Part shown: positions 29,835 through 39,117 of the stretch, in pieces
How the letters are laid out: each line of letters starts with the position of its first letter
How positions within the stretch are numbered: position 1 is the first letter of the stretch
Assembly (NCBI GenBank): GCA_963795485.1
Contig: CAWCIL010000003.1
Coordinates: 186,001 to 250,000, forward strand
Direction of reading: 5' to 3'
DNA from: AP-15 sp963795485
Lineage (GTDB): Bacteria; Pseudomonadota; Alphaproteobacteria; ATCC43930; CGMCC-115725
Length of the DNA: 64,000 nt
Translations under genes and position numbers: made by a program
The notes under the pieces: generated by a model
Seen by the model: only the letters and a program-made list of their open reading frames with translations
Told to the model about the DNA's origin: nothing
Databases searched by the model: none

Positions 29835-30287
29835 CGGGCCACTGCTGTTCAAATGGCTTAAGCAGAACCTCAAGATCCGCCGCTTTCTCGGTCGCAGCGA
29901 AAATGCCGTGCGCACCCAGATCTATGTCGCGCTGATCGCCTTTATGCTGCTGCGCATCCTGCATCACACCGCCGCCCGCGCCTTCAAGAAGAGCACCGCT
30001 CTGCTCCTTACCCACCTCAAACTCGGCCTGTTCGGCCCCTTCAGCCTCTGCCAAGCAAACACACCCCCGCCTCAGTCGCCCGCCCTGCGGCTGCCAAACC
30101 CACAATCACGTTTCGCATTCCAATGAGCCCGTACCTGTCGCAAAATCCCGGACAACAGTGCGCGAAAGCGGGAACCCAGAATAAGCGACGTGCGGTCGCC
30201 CCTGGCCCCCGGCTTTCGCGAGGGCGACGGTAACATGGTGGGACCGCTCGCCTCATTTCAGTCCGACGCCTAGGGAGGAGATGCGCG

Positions 30288-31475
30288 ATGGAAAAGAGGT
30301 TTGGGGTGGTGTCCGCGGATGGTCATTGCCGGCTGATGCACCTGCCCTTCGATTTGTGGACGAAGCGCTTGCCGAGAAAATTTCAGGACGACGCCCCGCG
30401 GGTCGTGCAGGGTGCGAACGGCGTCCGACAATGGGTCGTCGAGGGACATCCGTGGAGCGGGGTCGGCTGGGCCGGTGTGGGACGTGGGCCGGTCAACTGC
30501 TACACCCGCGCGGGCCTGCCGGAGGAGCCCGAGCCCGGAATTTTCCGCGCCGCCAATGCCAAATATCGGTGCGAAGACATGGATCGCGACGGGGTCGATG
30601 CCGAACTCGTCAACGGCCCCTACGAGCAGCTGTTGGCGATCAAGGATCCGGAGCTGCGGGCGGCGTGCGTTCGCGCGGTCAACGACTGGGCGCGGGAACT
30701 CTACGAGGAGTCGAACGGCCGGTTCATCATGCTTCTGCCCTTGCCGTGCCAGACCCCCGAGGAGGCCGTCGCCGAGCTGCTGCGGGTGGCCGAGTTCGGC
30801 CTGCCGACCGGGGTCATCTTCGACTGGGCGAACGCTCCGGAGCCGGTCATTCACCAGATGTGGGAGCCGGTGTGGGCGGCCGCCGCCGAAACCCGCCTGC
30901 CGGTCAATCTGCATGCGAACCCGAGCGGCGGGTCGCGTCAGATGGGGGTCGGGGTCTCCGGCCTCGAACCGCGCAACCAGGCGCTGATGCGGGTCGCCAA
31001 CTTTCCGATGGGGCTGATGGCCGAATTGATGAGCGCCGTCGTCTTCTCCGGCATCTGCGATCGCCATCCCGGAGTGCGTTTCGTCCTCGAAGAGGCCGGC
31101 GTCGGCTGGGTCCCGTTCATGTTCTGGCGGTTTGACCGCGAGTATGATTTCGGCGGCCCGGCCAACCGCGTGTTCAAGCCCGACATCCCGCTTGCCGACA
31201 AGCCGACCGAGTACGTCAAGCGCCAGGTGTTCTTCACCTTCGAGGTCGAGGAGGAGGGCGGGTTTCGGCGCGCGCCCGAGGTCGGTTTGGGCAACTTCTT
31301 GTGGGCCAGCGATTTTCCGGGTCTCGACAGCCCGTGGCCGCACTCCAAGGCGATGGGCCATGCTCCGGCGGAGGCGGCCCTGGGCAAGGCGGCGCTGAAC
31401 CAACTGGTCTTTGAAAACGCCGTAAGGCTGTACCGGATTCCGGTCGCGCCGCCGCAACAGCGGGCGCTCGGGTAA
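30288..31475 (+). CDS. Amidohydrolase_2 family protein, copy 4
   Basis: The 395-residue member is intact. The metal motif is D11-x-H13 (VSADGHCRL); later landmarks are NLHANPSGG, the RHPGVRFVLEEAGVGWVPF segment that gives the family its active-site glutamate region, and WASDFPGLDSPWPHS near the end. GGGAGGAG precedes the ATG by seven bases. It begins 127 bases after the IS element, in a gap that holds another palindromic repeat. It is more like copies 3 and 5 than the 490-residue pair. The reaction and substrate are unknown. Confidence 0.87.
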   Translation: MEKRFGVVSADGHCRLMHLPFDLWTKRLPRKFQDDAPRVVQGANGVRQWVVEGHPWSGVGWAGVGRGPVNCYTRAGLPEEPEPGIFRAANAKYRCEDMDRDGVDAELVNGPYEQLLAIKDPELRAACVRAVNDWARELYEESNGRFIMLLPLPCQTPEEAVAELLRVAEFGLPTGVIFDWANAPEPVIHQMWEPVWAAAAETRLPVNLHANPSGGSRQMGVGVSGLEPRNQALMRVANFPMGLMAELMSAVVFSGICDRHPGVRFVLEEAGVGWVPFMFWRFDREYDFGGPANRVFKPDIPLADKPTEYVKRQVFFTFEVEEEGGFRRAPEVGLGNFLWASDFPGLDSPWPHSKAMGHAPAEAALGKAALNQLVFENAVRLYRIPVAPPQQRALG

Positions 31476-31693
31476 GGGGCAAGCTGACCGCGGGCCGGGT
31501 GCGCCTGGCCTAGCCCGGGCCTTACGGTCGAGCAGGCGGCGCCGGAGACGGACGAGCCGGGGCGAGGGCTCGCTCGTCGCCGCGTGCCGTCTTCACCGTG
31601 ATGTGATGGCGCCTCACCTTGGCCTGCGCAAGATCCGCCGCAAATACGTGCTGCGGCCCATTCGCTTTGGCCGGTCGCAGCGGGAGAACGATC

Positions 31694-32188
31694 GTGCGCA
31701 AATCCCTTCTGACGATAGCGATGCAGTTCGGTCTGTGCTTGCTGGCGCTCGCCGGTTGCGCGGCGCCGGCTCCGACCATCTCGCAAGCGCAGGTTCCCCC
31801 GGTTAAGCCGGGCATGGCGCGCGTCTGGTTTTTGCGGGCGTCGATATCGCCGCAATTCGGCGCGGTGCAGGCCGCCTCGCCGCTGATCTACGCAAACGGC
31901 GCGTCGGTCGCAGCCATCTCGCCGGGGACCGAGTTTTACCGCGACTTCGCGCCCGGAACCTACCGGTTCACGGTCCAGCCCTACGGACTGCCGACGGATC
32001 AGGCGACCACCCTGCAACTCGCGTCCGGGACGCAGAATTATCTGCAGGTCGATTGGGTCGCCAGCTGGACGCAGGGCTATCCGCCGGCAAGCTGGAATTT
32101 CGCGCCCAACACCTTTGCCATCCTGACGATGCCGCCGCAGGTGGCGCAGGCCTATTTTCCGACCTTGGGCTACCTCGGCGAACGATAG
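31694..32188 (+). CDS. Putative lipoprotein
   Basis: The 164-residue product has a lipoprotein signal: V-R-K start, hydrophobic LLTIAMQFGLCLLALAG and a lipobox L-A-G-C at about residue 22. The mature part has a pattern seen in DUF2846-like proteins: ARVWFLRAS, PLIYANGASVAAISPGTEFY, PGTYRFTVQPYG. It is probably anchored in the outer or inner membrane facing the periplasm. I start at the GTG at 31694 because CGGGAG lies upstream and it places the signal correctly. Function unknown. Confidence 0.7.
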   Translation: MRKSLLTIAMQFGLCLLALAGCAAPAPTISQAQVPPVKPGMARVWFLRASISPQFGAVQAASPLIYANGASVAAISPGTEFYRDFAPGTYRFTVQPYGLPTDQATTLQLASGTQNYLQVDWVASWTQGYPPASWNFAPNTFAILTMPPQVAQAYFPTLGYLGER

Positions 32189-32464
32189 AGCCGCGGCAAA
32201 GCTGACGACCCGGCGCGGCAGGCCGGCGCCCGATCCCCGGGCAAGGTTACGAAGACCCGGTCTCGCAGGTTTCGTCAACGACTCTGCCCGAGGGATTTAT
32301 CAGGGCGAGACATCCTACCTCCGCAGCCGGTTATTGTTATAGACGCAATTTGCGAAAGAGGCGATCACCAGAAAACGGCCTTCCGCTTCGCCGTGGACGG
32401 GACGCGGCGAGGAGGTTCAAGATACGATAGCCAGACGCCGATGCGGGCACGAGGAGGCGAGGGA

Positions 32465-33610
32465 ATGAAGGACGGCTTTCGCGTTTACGACACCGACACG
32501 CATATCGACCCGGGCGCCGACGTGCTGGAGAAATACGTCGACCCGGGGTTTCGCAAGCGGCTCGGCGAGCTGGCGCCCTATCGGGTCGCGATCAAGTCGC
32601 GCAGCGTCGACGGCGGGGTGCGCAACACCTACCGCTTCGACAGCAAGAAATACGAGCGCACCTTGGGCGAGGCCGAATCGCGGCCGGGATCGGCCGACGG
32701 GCGGGTGTGGCGCGGCGAGCGGCGGCCCTCGCCCGGCGTCGTCGACGACCGCTCCGACAACCGCGTCCTCGACATGGATGCGGAGGGATCGGACGTGCAT
32801 TTCCTGGTGCCGAGCGTGTGGACCAGCGTCGTCGGCCTGCCCGACGTGTCGCTCGAGTTGGGGCTGATCCGCGCCTACCATCGCCACATGCACGAGTTCT
32901 GCGGGCCGTTTCCGGACCGCCTCAAGGGGCCGATCGTCGCCTCGACCCGCGACGTCGCCGAGGCGGTGCGCGAGATCCGCGAATGGGGCAATTCGAAATG
33001 GGCGGTCGCGGTGCAGCCGCTGCTCGACAATGACCGCCCGGTCGACCACCCCGACCTCGAACCGATCTGGCAGGCCGCCGCGGAGCACGACCTGGCGATC
33101 GCCCATCACAGCTTCACCTGGTCGCCGCCCTATTTCCCCGGCTACCAGGACATGTGGGACAACGTCTACCTGGCGCGGCTGTGCTCGCATCCGTGGGGCG
33201 CGATGCGGTTCATGGCCGGGTTTCTCGCCGGCGGCATCCTCGACCGTCATCCGGGCTTGCGGCTCTGCGTCCTCGAATGCGGGTTCGGCTGGCTGCCGTT
33301 CTGGGTCCGCCGCATGGACGAGCAGGTCAGCTATGTCGGCCGCACCGCCAAGCTGAAGCATCTGCCGAGCGAGCATTTCGCCGCCGGCCGCGTGTTCTGC
33401 AACATCGAGGCGCATGAGCACGAGCCGATGTTCAACATGGTGACCGGCGCCCTGGGCGAGGGCGTGCTGATGTTCGGCTCGGACTACCCGCATTACGAAT
33501 CGTGGTTCCCGCATTCGGTCGAGAAGATCCTCGAATGGCCGAGCCTGGGACCGGACATCAGGCGCAAATTGTTCTGGGAAAACGCCAGCCGCTGCTTCAA
33601 GCAGACCTGA
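32465..33610 (+). CDS. Amidohydrolase_2 family protein, copy 5
   Basis: The 381-residue intact member has D11-x-H13 (YDTDTHIDP). Other landmarks are AIAHHSFTW, the RHPGLRLCVLECGFGWLPFW-type segment and MFGSDYPHYESWFPHS. GGAGGCGAGGGA precedes the ATG at 32465. It is followed 44 bases downstream by the phosphoesterase gene on the same strand. The D-x-H motif again points to the decarboxylase-like branch, without fixing the reaction. Confidence 0.87.
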   Translation: MKDGFRVYDTDTHIDPGADVLEKYVDPGFRKRLGELAPYRVAIKSRSVDGGVRNTYRFDSKKYERTLGEAESRPGSADGRVWRGERRPSPGVVDDRSDNRVLDMDAEGSDVHFLVPSVWTSVVGLPDVSLELGLIRAYHRHMHEFCGPFPDRLKGPIVASTRDVAEAVREIREWGNSKWAVAVQPLLDNDRPVDHPDLEPIWQAAAEHDLAIAHHSFTWSPPYFPGYQDMWDNVYLARLCSHPWGAMRFMAGFLAGGILDRHPGLRLCVLECGFGWLPFWVRRMDEQVSYVGRTAKLKHLPSEHFAAGRVFCNIEAHEHEPMFNMVTGALGEGVLMFGSDYPHYESWFPHSVEKILEWPSLGPDIRRKLFWENASRCFKQT

Positions 33611-33654
33611 ACCGGCGCCGCTTTCGCGCAGCTGTCGGCTGATCCGAGGCACGC

Positions 33655-35077
33655 ATGGACATCCGGCACGTCGTGGTGCTGATGCTGGAAAACCGGTCGT
33701 TCGAACTCGATGCTGGGGATGCTGTATCCGAGCGGCGACGGCTTTGCCGGACTGACCGGCAGCGAAAGCAACACCTGGCACAAGCCGGACGGGTCGCAAC
33801 AGGTGATCCGGGTGTGGAGCGATCCGGTCGCCTCGTCGCGGGCCCTCTACATTCCTGACCCGGACCCCGGCGAACGATTCGCCGACATCAATGCCCAAAT
33901 CTACGGACTGGCCGAGGAGCATGACGCGCCGGCTTCGACTCCGCCCACAATGGGCGGCTTTGTTGACGATTACATGTGCCAGAAGGCGACGGGTCCGGGA
34001 CCGGACCCCTATGGTGTCATGCATTACTTCACGCCCGAGCAGGTGCCGGTCATCAGCCGGCTCGCTCGCTCCTTCGGCGTCTGCGACCGCTGGCATGCAT
34101 CCGCACCCTGCCAGACCTGGCCAAACCGTTTTTTCGTGCATACCGGCACCGCGAACGGCTATGTCAACAACTCTCCGACGCACTTTCCCTATCAGATGGA
34201 GACCGTGTTCAACCGGCTGGCCGGCGTGCGGCAGAGCTGGCGGATTTATTTCCACGACATCCCGCAAGCGGCGACCCTGGCCGATCTCTGGGGTGCAACC
34301 GTCGCCAATTTCCGTCACTTCGATCTCGATTTCGCGCGGGATGCGGCCTCGGGCGGTCTGCCGGCCTACAGCTTTATCGAGCCGCGGTATTTCGCCGACA
34401 GGCTGCTGAACAAGATCCCGAACGACGAGCATCCGCCGCACAATGTCGCTTATGGCGAGGGGCTGATCGCCGCCGTCTACAACGCGGTGCGCGGCGGCCC
34501 CGGGTGGCCCCAGACATTGCTGGTGATCACGTTCGACGAGCACGGCGGCTGCTTCGACCATGTGGCGCCACCGCGGGCGACGCCGCCCGGCGGCCCGACG
34601 CCGGACGGGTTCGCGTTCGACCGGTTCGGCGTGCGCGTGCCGGCGGTGATCGTCTCGCCCTATGTCCGTCCCGGTGCCGTGATTCGCCCTCCCGAGCCGA
34701 CCCCATTCGACCATACCTCGATCATTGCAACCTTGCGCAAGCTGTTCGGCTTTGCCGGACTGACCGCGCGCGACGCCGCCGCCCCGGACCTGCTGGCTGC
34801 GCTGGGGGCCACGCCTGCCAATGACGGACCGGCCTCGATTACCGCCCCGGCCATAGAACCGGCCCCCGAACAGGTGGCGCGCGCCGCGGCCAAGCCGCCA
34901 AACAGCATGCAACGCAACCTCAGCAGCGCGGCCCTGATGCTGCCCACCTTCGGCGCCGAAGTCGGCGCGCATGCCGCGCGTCTCGCCTCGGTGCCGGACA
35001 TCGCGCCGTTTCATGCGACGGTCGGCGAGGCAGCCGACGACATCACTGCACATATGAAAGCGTTCCTCGGCAGGTGA
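33655..35077 (+). CDS. Phosphoesterase / phospholipase C-type protein (one frameshift)
   Basis: The 473-residue member of the acid phosphatase/phospholipase C family (PF04185-like) opens with MDIRHVVVLMLENRSF, where the family metal-site asparagine lies. An extra A near 33705 shifts the frame; removing it gives F-D-S-M-L-G-M-L-Y, exactly as in relatives. Later motifs are SAPCQTWPNRFFVHTGTANG, VITFDEHGGCFDHVAPP and VPAVIVSPYVRPG. No export signal is seen. Relatives hydrolyse phosphodiesters or phosphomonoesters. It continues the same strand as the flanking amidohydrolase and epoxide-hydrolase-like genes. Confidence 0.82.
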
Positions 35078-35237
35078 GGGTGGCTCCGCTGGCGCGCGGC
35101 GTTCGCATCGATCGGAGCTTTGAGCAGACCTGCGCGCCTGCCGCGCAAACCCGGTGGATATGGATGCGGCGCCTCGCTACGACGAGGACCAGCGGCGACT
35201 CTGCCGCTAAGCTGGCGCCTGCAACGAGGAGGTGAGG

Positions 35238-36392
35238 ATGGCCGAATTGCCGCCGCTCGAGAGCTCCGCACTGCCGGTCGGCATCCGTTCGCGCTTCGTG
35301 CCGGGCGTCAATGGGCTGCGTGTGCATCTGCTGGAGGCGGGGTTCGCGGAGCGCGGTCGGCCCGCGATCCTGCTGCTGCACGGCTTTCCGGAACTGGCCT
35401 ATTCCTGGCGCAAAATCATGCCGTCATTGGCCGCGGCCGGGTTTCATGTCGTGGCACCCGACCAGCGCGGCTATGGGCGCACCGCCGGCTGGAGCGCCGA
35501 TTATGACGGCGATCTGCATCCGTTCAGCATTCTGAACGCGGTCCGCGACGCGCTGGGCCTGGTGTCGGCGCTCGGCCATGCAACGGTGGCGGCGGTCGTC
35601 GGCCATGATTTCGGCGCGTCGGTCGCGGCCTGGTGCGCTTTGGTCCGGCCGGATGTGTTCCAATCGGTCGCGTTGATGAGCGCGCCCTTTGCTGGGCCAC
35701 CGTCCGTGCCCTTCGACACCGCCGACGCACCGCCGCGCGCGGCCGCCGCCCCCGACATCCACCAGGCATTGGCGGGGCTTTCTCGGCCGCGCAAGCATTA
35801 CCAATGGTATTATTCGACGCGGCCGGCCAATGACGATATGCGGCACTGCCCGCAGGGCGTCTACGCCTTCCTGCGCGGCTATTTCCATTACAAGAGCGCC
35901 GATTGGCCGGGCAACCGGCCCCACAAGCTGGCATCGTGGACCGCCGAGGAGCTGGCCGAGATGCCGACCTATTACATCATGGATCGTGACCGGAACATGG
36001 CTGAGACAGTGGTCCCGGCAATGCCGTCGGCAGCCGAGATCGCGGCCTGCCATTGGCTGCCCGAGGCCGAGCTCGCGGTCTATGCCGGCGAATACCAGCG
36101 CAACGGTTTTCAAGGCGGGCTCAACTGGTATCGCAGCCGCACCACCGGGCTCGCCGACGCCGAATTGCAATTATTTTCCGGGCGCACGATCGACGTGCCG
36201 TCGATGTTCGTCGCCGGCACGAGCGATTGGGGCACCTATCAGCGCCCCGGCAATTTCGAGCGCATGCAGGGCGGGGCCTGCACCCGGATGCTCGGCTGCC
36301 ATCTGATCCCTGGCGCCGGCCACTGGGTGCAGCAGGAGCAGCCGGCGGAAGTCAGCAGGTTGCTGCTCGATTTCCTGCGCCGGCGAGACTAG
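35238..36392 (+). CDS. Alpha/beta hydrolase, epoxide hydrolase-like
   Basis: The 384-residue hydrolase has the oxyanion motif LLLHGFPELAYSW, the nucleophile elbow VVGHDFGASVAA with Asp as nucleophile, a cap region rich in Tyr (YQWYYSTRPAND), and a C-terminal GAGHWVQQEQP with the catalytic His. An Asp nucleophile with H-G-x-P is typical of epoxide hydrolases and dehalogenases. The ATG at 35238 is chosen because GAGGAGGTGAGG precedes it. The end converges on the TadG gene, separated by a strong hairpin. Confidence 0.87.
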   Translation: MAELPPLESSALPVGIRSRFVPGVNGLRVHLLEAGFAERGRPAILLLHGFPELAYSWRKIMPSLAAAGFHVVAPDQRGYGRTAGWSADYDGDLHPFSILNAVRDALGLVSALGHATVAAVVGHDFGASVAAWCALVRPDVFQSVALMSAPFAGPPSVPFDTADAPPRAAAAPDIHQALAGLSRPRKHYQWYYSTRPANDDMRHCPQGVYAFLRGYFHYKSADWPGNRPHKLASWTAEELAEMPTYYIMDRDRNMAETVVPAMPSAAEIAACHWLPEAELAVYAGEYQRNGFQGGLNWYRSRTTGLADAELQLFSGRTIDVPSMFVAGTSDWGTYQRPGNFERMQGGACTRMLGCHLIPGAGHWVQQEQPAEVSRLLLDFLRRRD

Positions 36393-36430
36393 GCGCCTGG
36401 CCGCGGCGGTCGGGCAGCCGCCGTAGGCGC
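36393..36430. terminator. Hairpin between convergent genes
   Basis: Nested inverted repeats GCGCCT/AGGCGC and CGGCGG/CCGCCG form a long GC-rich stem in the 53-base gap between the hydrolase stop and the TadG stop. Its place suits a bidirectional terminator, but no T-run follows in either direction. Confidence 0.5.
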
Positions 36431-36445
36431 GTAAATGAAGCGCGG

Positions 36446-39085
36446 TTATTGGCTGAGGCGGAGGGCGAGCAGCGACTTTGCGATATTCTGGAACACCGCC
36501 TGGAGATTGCTCGTGGTCGCGGCCTCGAAAAAGCCCCCGGTGCTGCCGGGACAATTTTGCAGGTCGGTGTTGCTGCCGCCGTCGCTGCCCAGGCCGATCG
36601 TGTAGATGACGAAATTACCGCTGGCCGCCATGTTGCTGCAAACATCCGCCAGGCGCGTGTTCAAATTGCTGACCGCGGTCGTCGTGCTGGTCGTGCCGAT
36701 CTTGCCGTCGGTGATCTGGCCGAGACCGGTCATATTGCCGGCCGACGGCCATTCCTCGGTCCCGTCGGTCATCAGCACGACGACCTTTTTCCATGCGGTG
36801 CTGGATGCGCTGCTGTAGCTCAGGGGGTGGCCGTTGTTCGAGGCGAACGGCCCGTTCGGCGACAGCGCCCGCCAGCCCCAGATCATGCCGACATGGACCT
36901 GGGTGCCGCCGGCATCGCGGGGCCACATGCTGCCGATCGTGTTGAGGATCGTGGTCTGGCCGGCAGTGGTGGTCGCATCGGTCAGTGGTATCATCGGCAC
37001 CGGGCAACCCTGATTCGGTCCGTACTAGACCCAGCCAGTCCGTCACCACCTTGCCCTGGGTTTCGGTCGACGTATCCTGGGCGTTGACGGTGGTTGGTGT
37101 CCAGTTATTGGTGGAGTCGTGCGCCCACCACTGCGGGTACCACTGCAGCGAGCTGCTCGGCTCGTTGTAATCGGGGTCGGTGAGCGAGGCGTTGAGAACG
37201 CCGGTGCCGCTGCTGTTTTCATCGGAGCTGGTCGGCTCGGTCACGCAGCCGCCCCAGTTCTGCGTGGTCGACGACCCCGCCGGACTCGCCGAGTTGTACG
37301 TCGAGTCATAGGTGAGCGGCGAAAACTCCGCCAGCGCGGTATTGCAGCACAGGCCGGTCGCGCTGGAAAAATTACTTGGCGTCGTCGCGCTTTGTGAAAT
37401 CGTAAGCGAGCCTGTGCCGGCCGCGAACTGTGCCGCGTTGCCGGTGACTGCGGTTATCGTCGTATTCGCCGGGATGCCGTTACCGACAATCACGTTGCCG
37501 ACGATCGGGACGTTGCGAAAGAGGCGTCGGAAACTGTCGTGTTGCCGGTCGCCGTGGTCGCTCCAAGATTGGTAAAGGTCAACGTGTCGCCGGTCGCTGT
37601 GCCGGTCGCGCTGGCCGAGAGCGTGAGAGTATTGGACGAGACGTTGACCGAAGTCACATAAGTATTGGCGGGTATCTTTCCGACGAGGCGTCGGTCACCG
37701 TCATGCCGACCACGATGCTGTTGAGGCCGGCGCCAACGACGGTCGTGGGTCCCGCGAGACTGCTGACCGTCTTGCTGCCGCTCGTCGTGGTGCCGGCAAT
37801 GCTGAAGGTCAGTGACACCGCGGTCGCCTCGTTCGTTGACGGGCTCGGCGGAGAGGGTAATTTGCGTCGCGCTGACGACCGTCGCGACCGTGGTGCCGGA
37901 GAGATGAGCCTGTCGTCGAGCTGGTGACTGCCATCCCGGCCACGATGTTGTTGGTCGTGGTGCCGGTCGCCAGGGTGACAGTCGTGCTGGCTTGTCAACG
38001 TCGTCGCTTTCGCCGGTATAGGTGGTCGGGTCCGTGTAAGGGGTGGTAGTGTTTCCGCTGGTGGGGCCGACCGCCAGCGAGTTGCCGGTAAAGGTCAGGG
38101 TCGCAGCCGAGGAGATCACGATCGACGAGCTGCTGACGCTGCTGACCGTCGCGTTGGCCGGGATGCCGTGTCCGTAGATGTACATCCCCGCCTGAATGGC
38201 GGCGGTACCCGAAACCGAGCCGCCCGGCGTCAGCATCGAGACGGTCGAGATCGTGGTGCTGCCGCTGGTCGTATTCCCGGTGATCGGGGTTACCGGCATG
38301 ATGTTGCCGCGCAGGTCGGTAAAATCGCCGCCATTCGTCGCGATGTTGCTGCAACTGCTGGCGCCGGTGCAAAGGGCATTGCCGACATTGACAGAAGTCA
38401 CATAGGGGACGACGCTGATGTAAAGCTGCTGGGCGCTGCTGATGGCGCTGGTGAGGGTGTTGACGAACTGGGTGGCGGCGTTGATCAGGGTGCAGATCCG
38501 GCTGCCGTTGCTCGAATTGGTGCAGGTGGTGTCCGATGCCACCACTCCGGTAGTACAGGTCGAATCGCTGTAGCTGGGTGCGCCGTCGTTGGGGCCGCAC
38601 AGCATCGATCCCGTGTTGTCGAGCACAATGGCGATTTCGAGGCCGGTCGTCTTCTTGGTCTGGGCGGTGGCCGTGACGGTGACGCTGTTGACGCCGATCA
38701 GACGCATCAGGGTCATCGGCACCGTTGCCTGCACCTGATAATTGACGGTGGAGGCGGTCAGACTGGCGTTCGCCGGCACAGGAGTGACGGCCGATGGCGT
38801 GCCGAGCGCCGTCGACGGATAGTTCGCGGTGAAATAATTTTGCAGGTCGGTGCCTAATTGCGCCTGGGTCTGACTGTTTGCCTCCGATCCTACGGCCAGC
38901 GCCGCCGCGTCGAGCGCCGCGCCGAGCCGCACTTTCACCGCATAGGCGCGCCCGATATCGATCGCCATGCCGGCGGCGATAAAGACGGGGATCGCGCAAA
39001 GGGCAAAGATGACTGCGAGACTGCCCTCGCGCCGCTCGATGAGCCGGCGCAAGCCTGCGATGACGGCGCTGATTTTTTGAAGCAT
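36446..39085 (-). CDS. TadG-type pilus assembly protein with VWA domain and repeat insertion (frameshifted)
   Basis: The N-terminus has the Tad prepilin-like segment (RREGSLAVIFALCAIPVFIA, then AIDIGRAYAVKVRLGAALDA). A von Willebrand A domain starts near residue 155 with the metal site DNTGSM and ends with VVVLMTDGTEEW and FVIYTIGLG; the C-terminus is FQNIAKSLLALRLSQ. Between the VWA halves lies an insertion of about 300 residues with four related units. The frame shifts several times between 38000 and 37000. GAGGAGG precedes the ATG at 39085. It is the third gene of a TadE-TadE-TadG operon; the product would be anchored in the membrane and face outward. Confidence 0.75.
37370..38300 (-). repeat. 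Four degenerate protein repeat units with an IPANT-type motif
   Basis: Units of roughly 60-75 residues follow the pattern T-T-x-G-S-x-T, then I/V-x-x-G-M-x-V, G-I-P-A-N-T/A-x-V-x-x-V, a strand, and T-L-S-A-x-A. I-P-A-N occurs in unit 1 (YGHGIPANATVSSV), unit 3 (GKIPANTYVTSV) and unit 4 (GNGIPANTTITAV); unit 2 is more worn. Similar beta-rich repeats occur in phage tail and adhesin proteins. They are inserted inside the VWA domain of the TadG-like protein. Confidence 0.65.
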
Positions 39086-39117
39086 CGCCAGACCTCCTCG
39101 TTGCCTGCGGCTTGGTC

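Larger units (their letters stand above)
28882..30126 (+). pseudogene. IS4 family transposase, disrupted
   Basis: The DDE transposase shows the N-terminal helical domain (ERHLKSLLFAQWAGLTSLRE), the first Asp in LLDATPIPLKG and the second Asp in VFDKGYTDF. The frame is lost at about 29461 and again near 29690. At 29462-29479 and 29817-29834 the same 18-base palindrome interrupts regions that are continuous in the family. At the second site the expected Y-x2-R-x3-E-x6-K motif has lost its segment with the catalytic glutamate: RW is followed by DPGLRRGGP and then LLFKWLKQ. The element is therefore probably immobile. Confidence 0.75.
28801..30160 (+). mobile_element. IS4-type insertion sequence with 19-base perfect terminal inverted repeats
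   Basis: The ends CACTGTTGTCCGGGATTTT (28801-28819) and its exact reverse complement (30142-30160) enclose one transposase gene, giving a 1,360-base element. The inverted match can be extended by three bases (GCG) outward. The outside flanks look like the halves of a common palindromic repeat (CATTCCCGC on the left, GAAAGCGGGAACCC on the right), so the element probably entered such a repeat. A target duplication cannot be defined with confidence. Confidence 0.85.

Noticed and set aside
32417..35053. An 878-codon minus-strand open frame
   Set aside because: It is the antisense shadow of the amidohydrolase and phosphoesterase genes, with a composition (Arg, Gly, His, Val) typical of reverse GC-rich coding DNA.
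37370..38300. Phage tail fibre gene suggested by the IPANT-type repeats
   Set aside because: The flanking frames are a TadG-type leader and a VWA domain within a TadE operon, so the repeats belong to a cell-surface protein.
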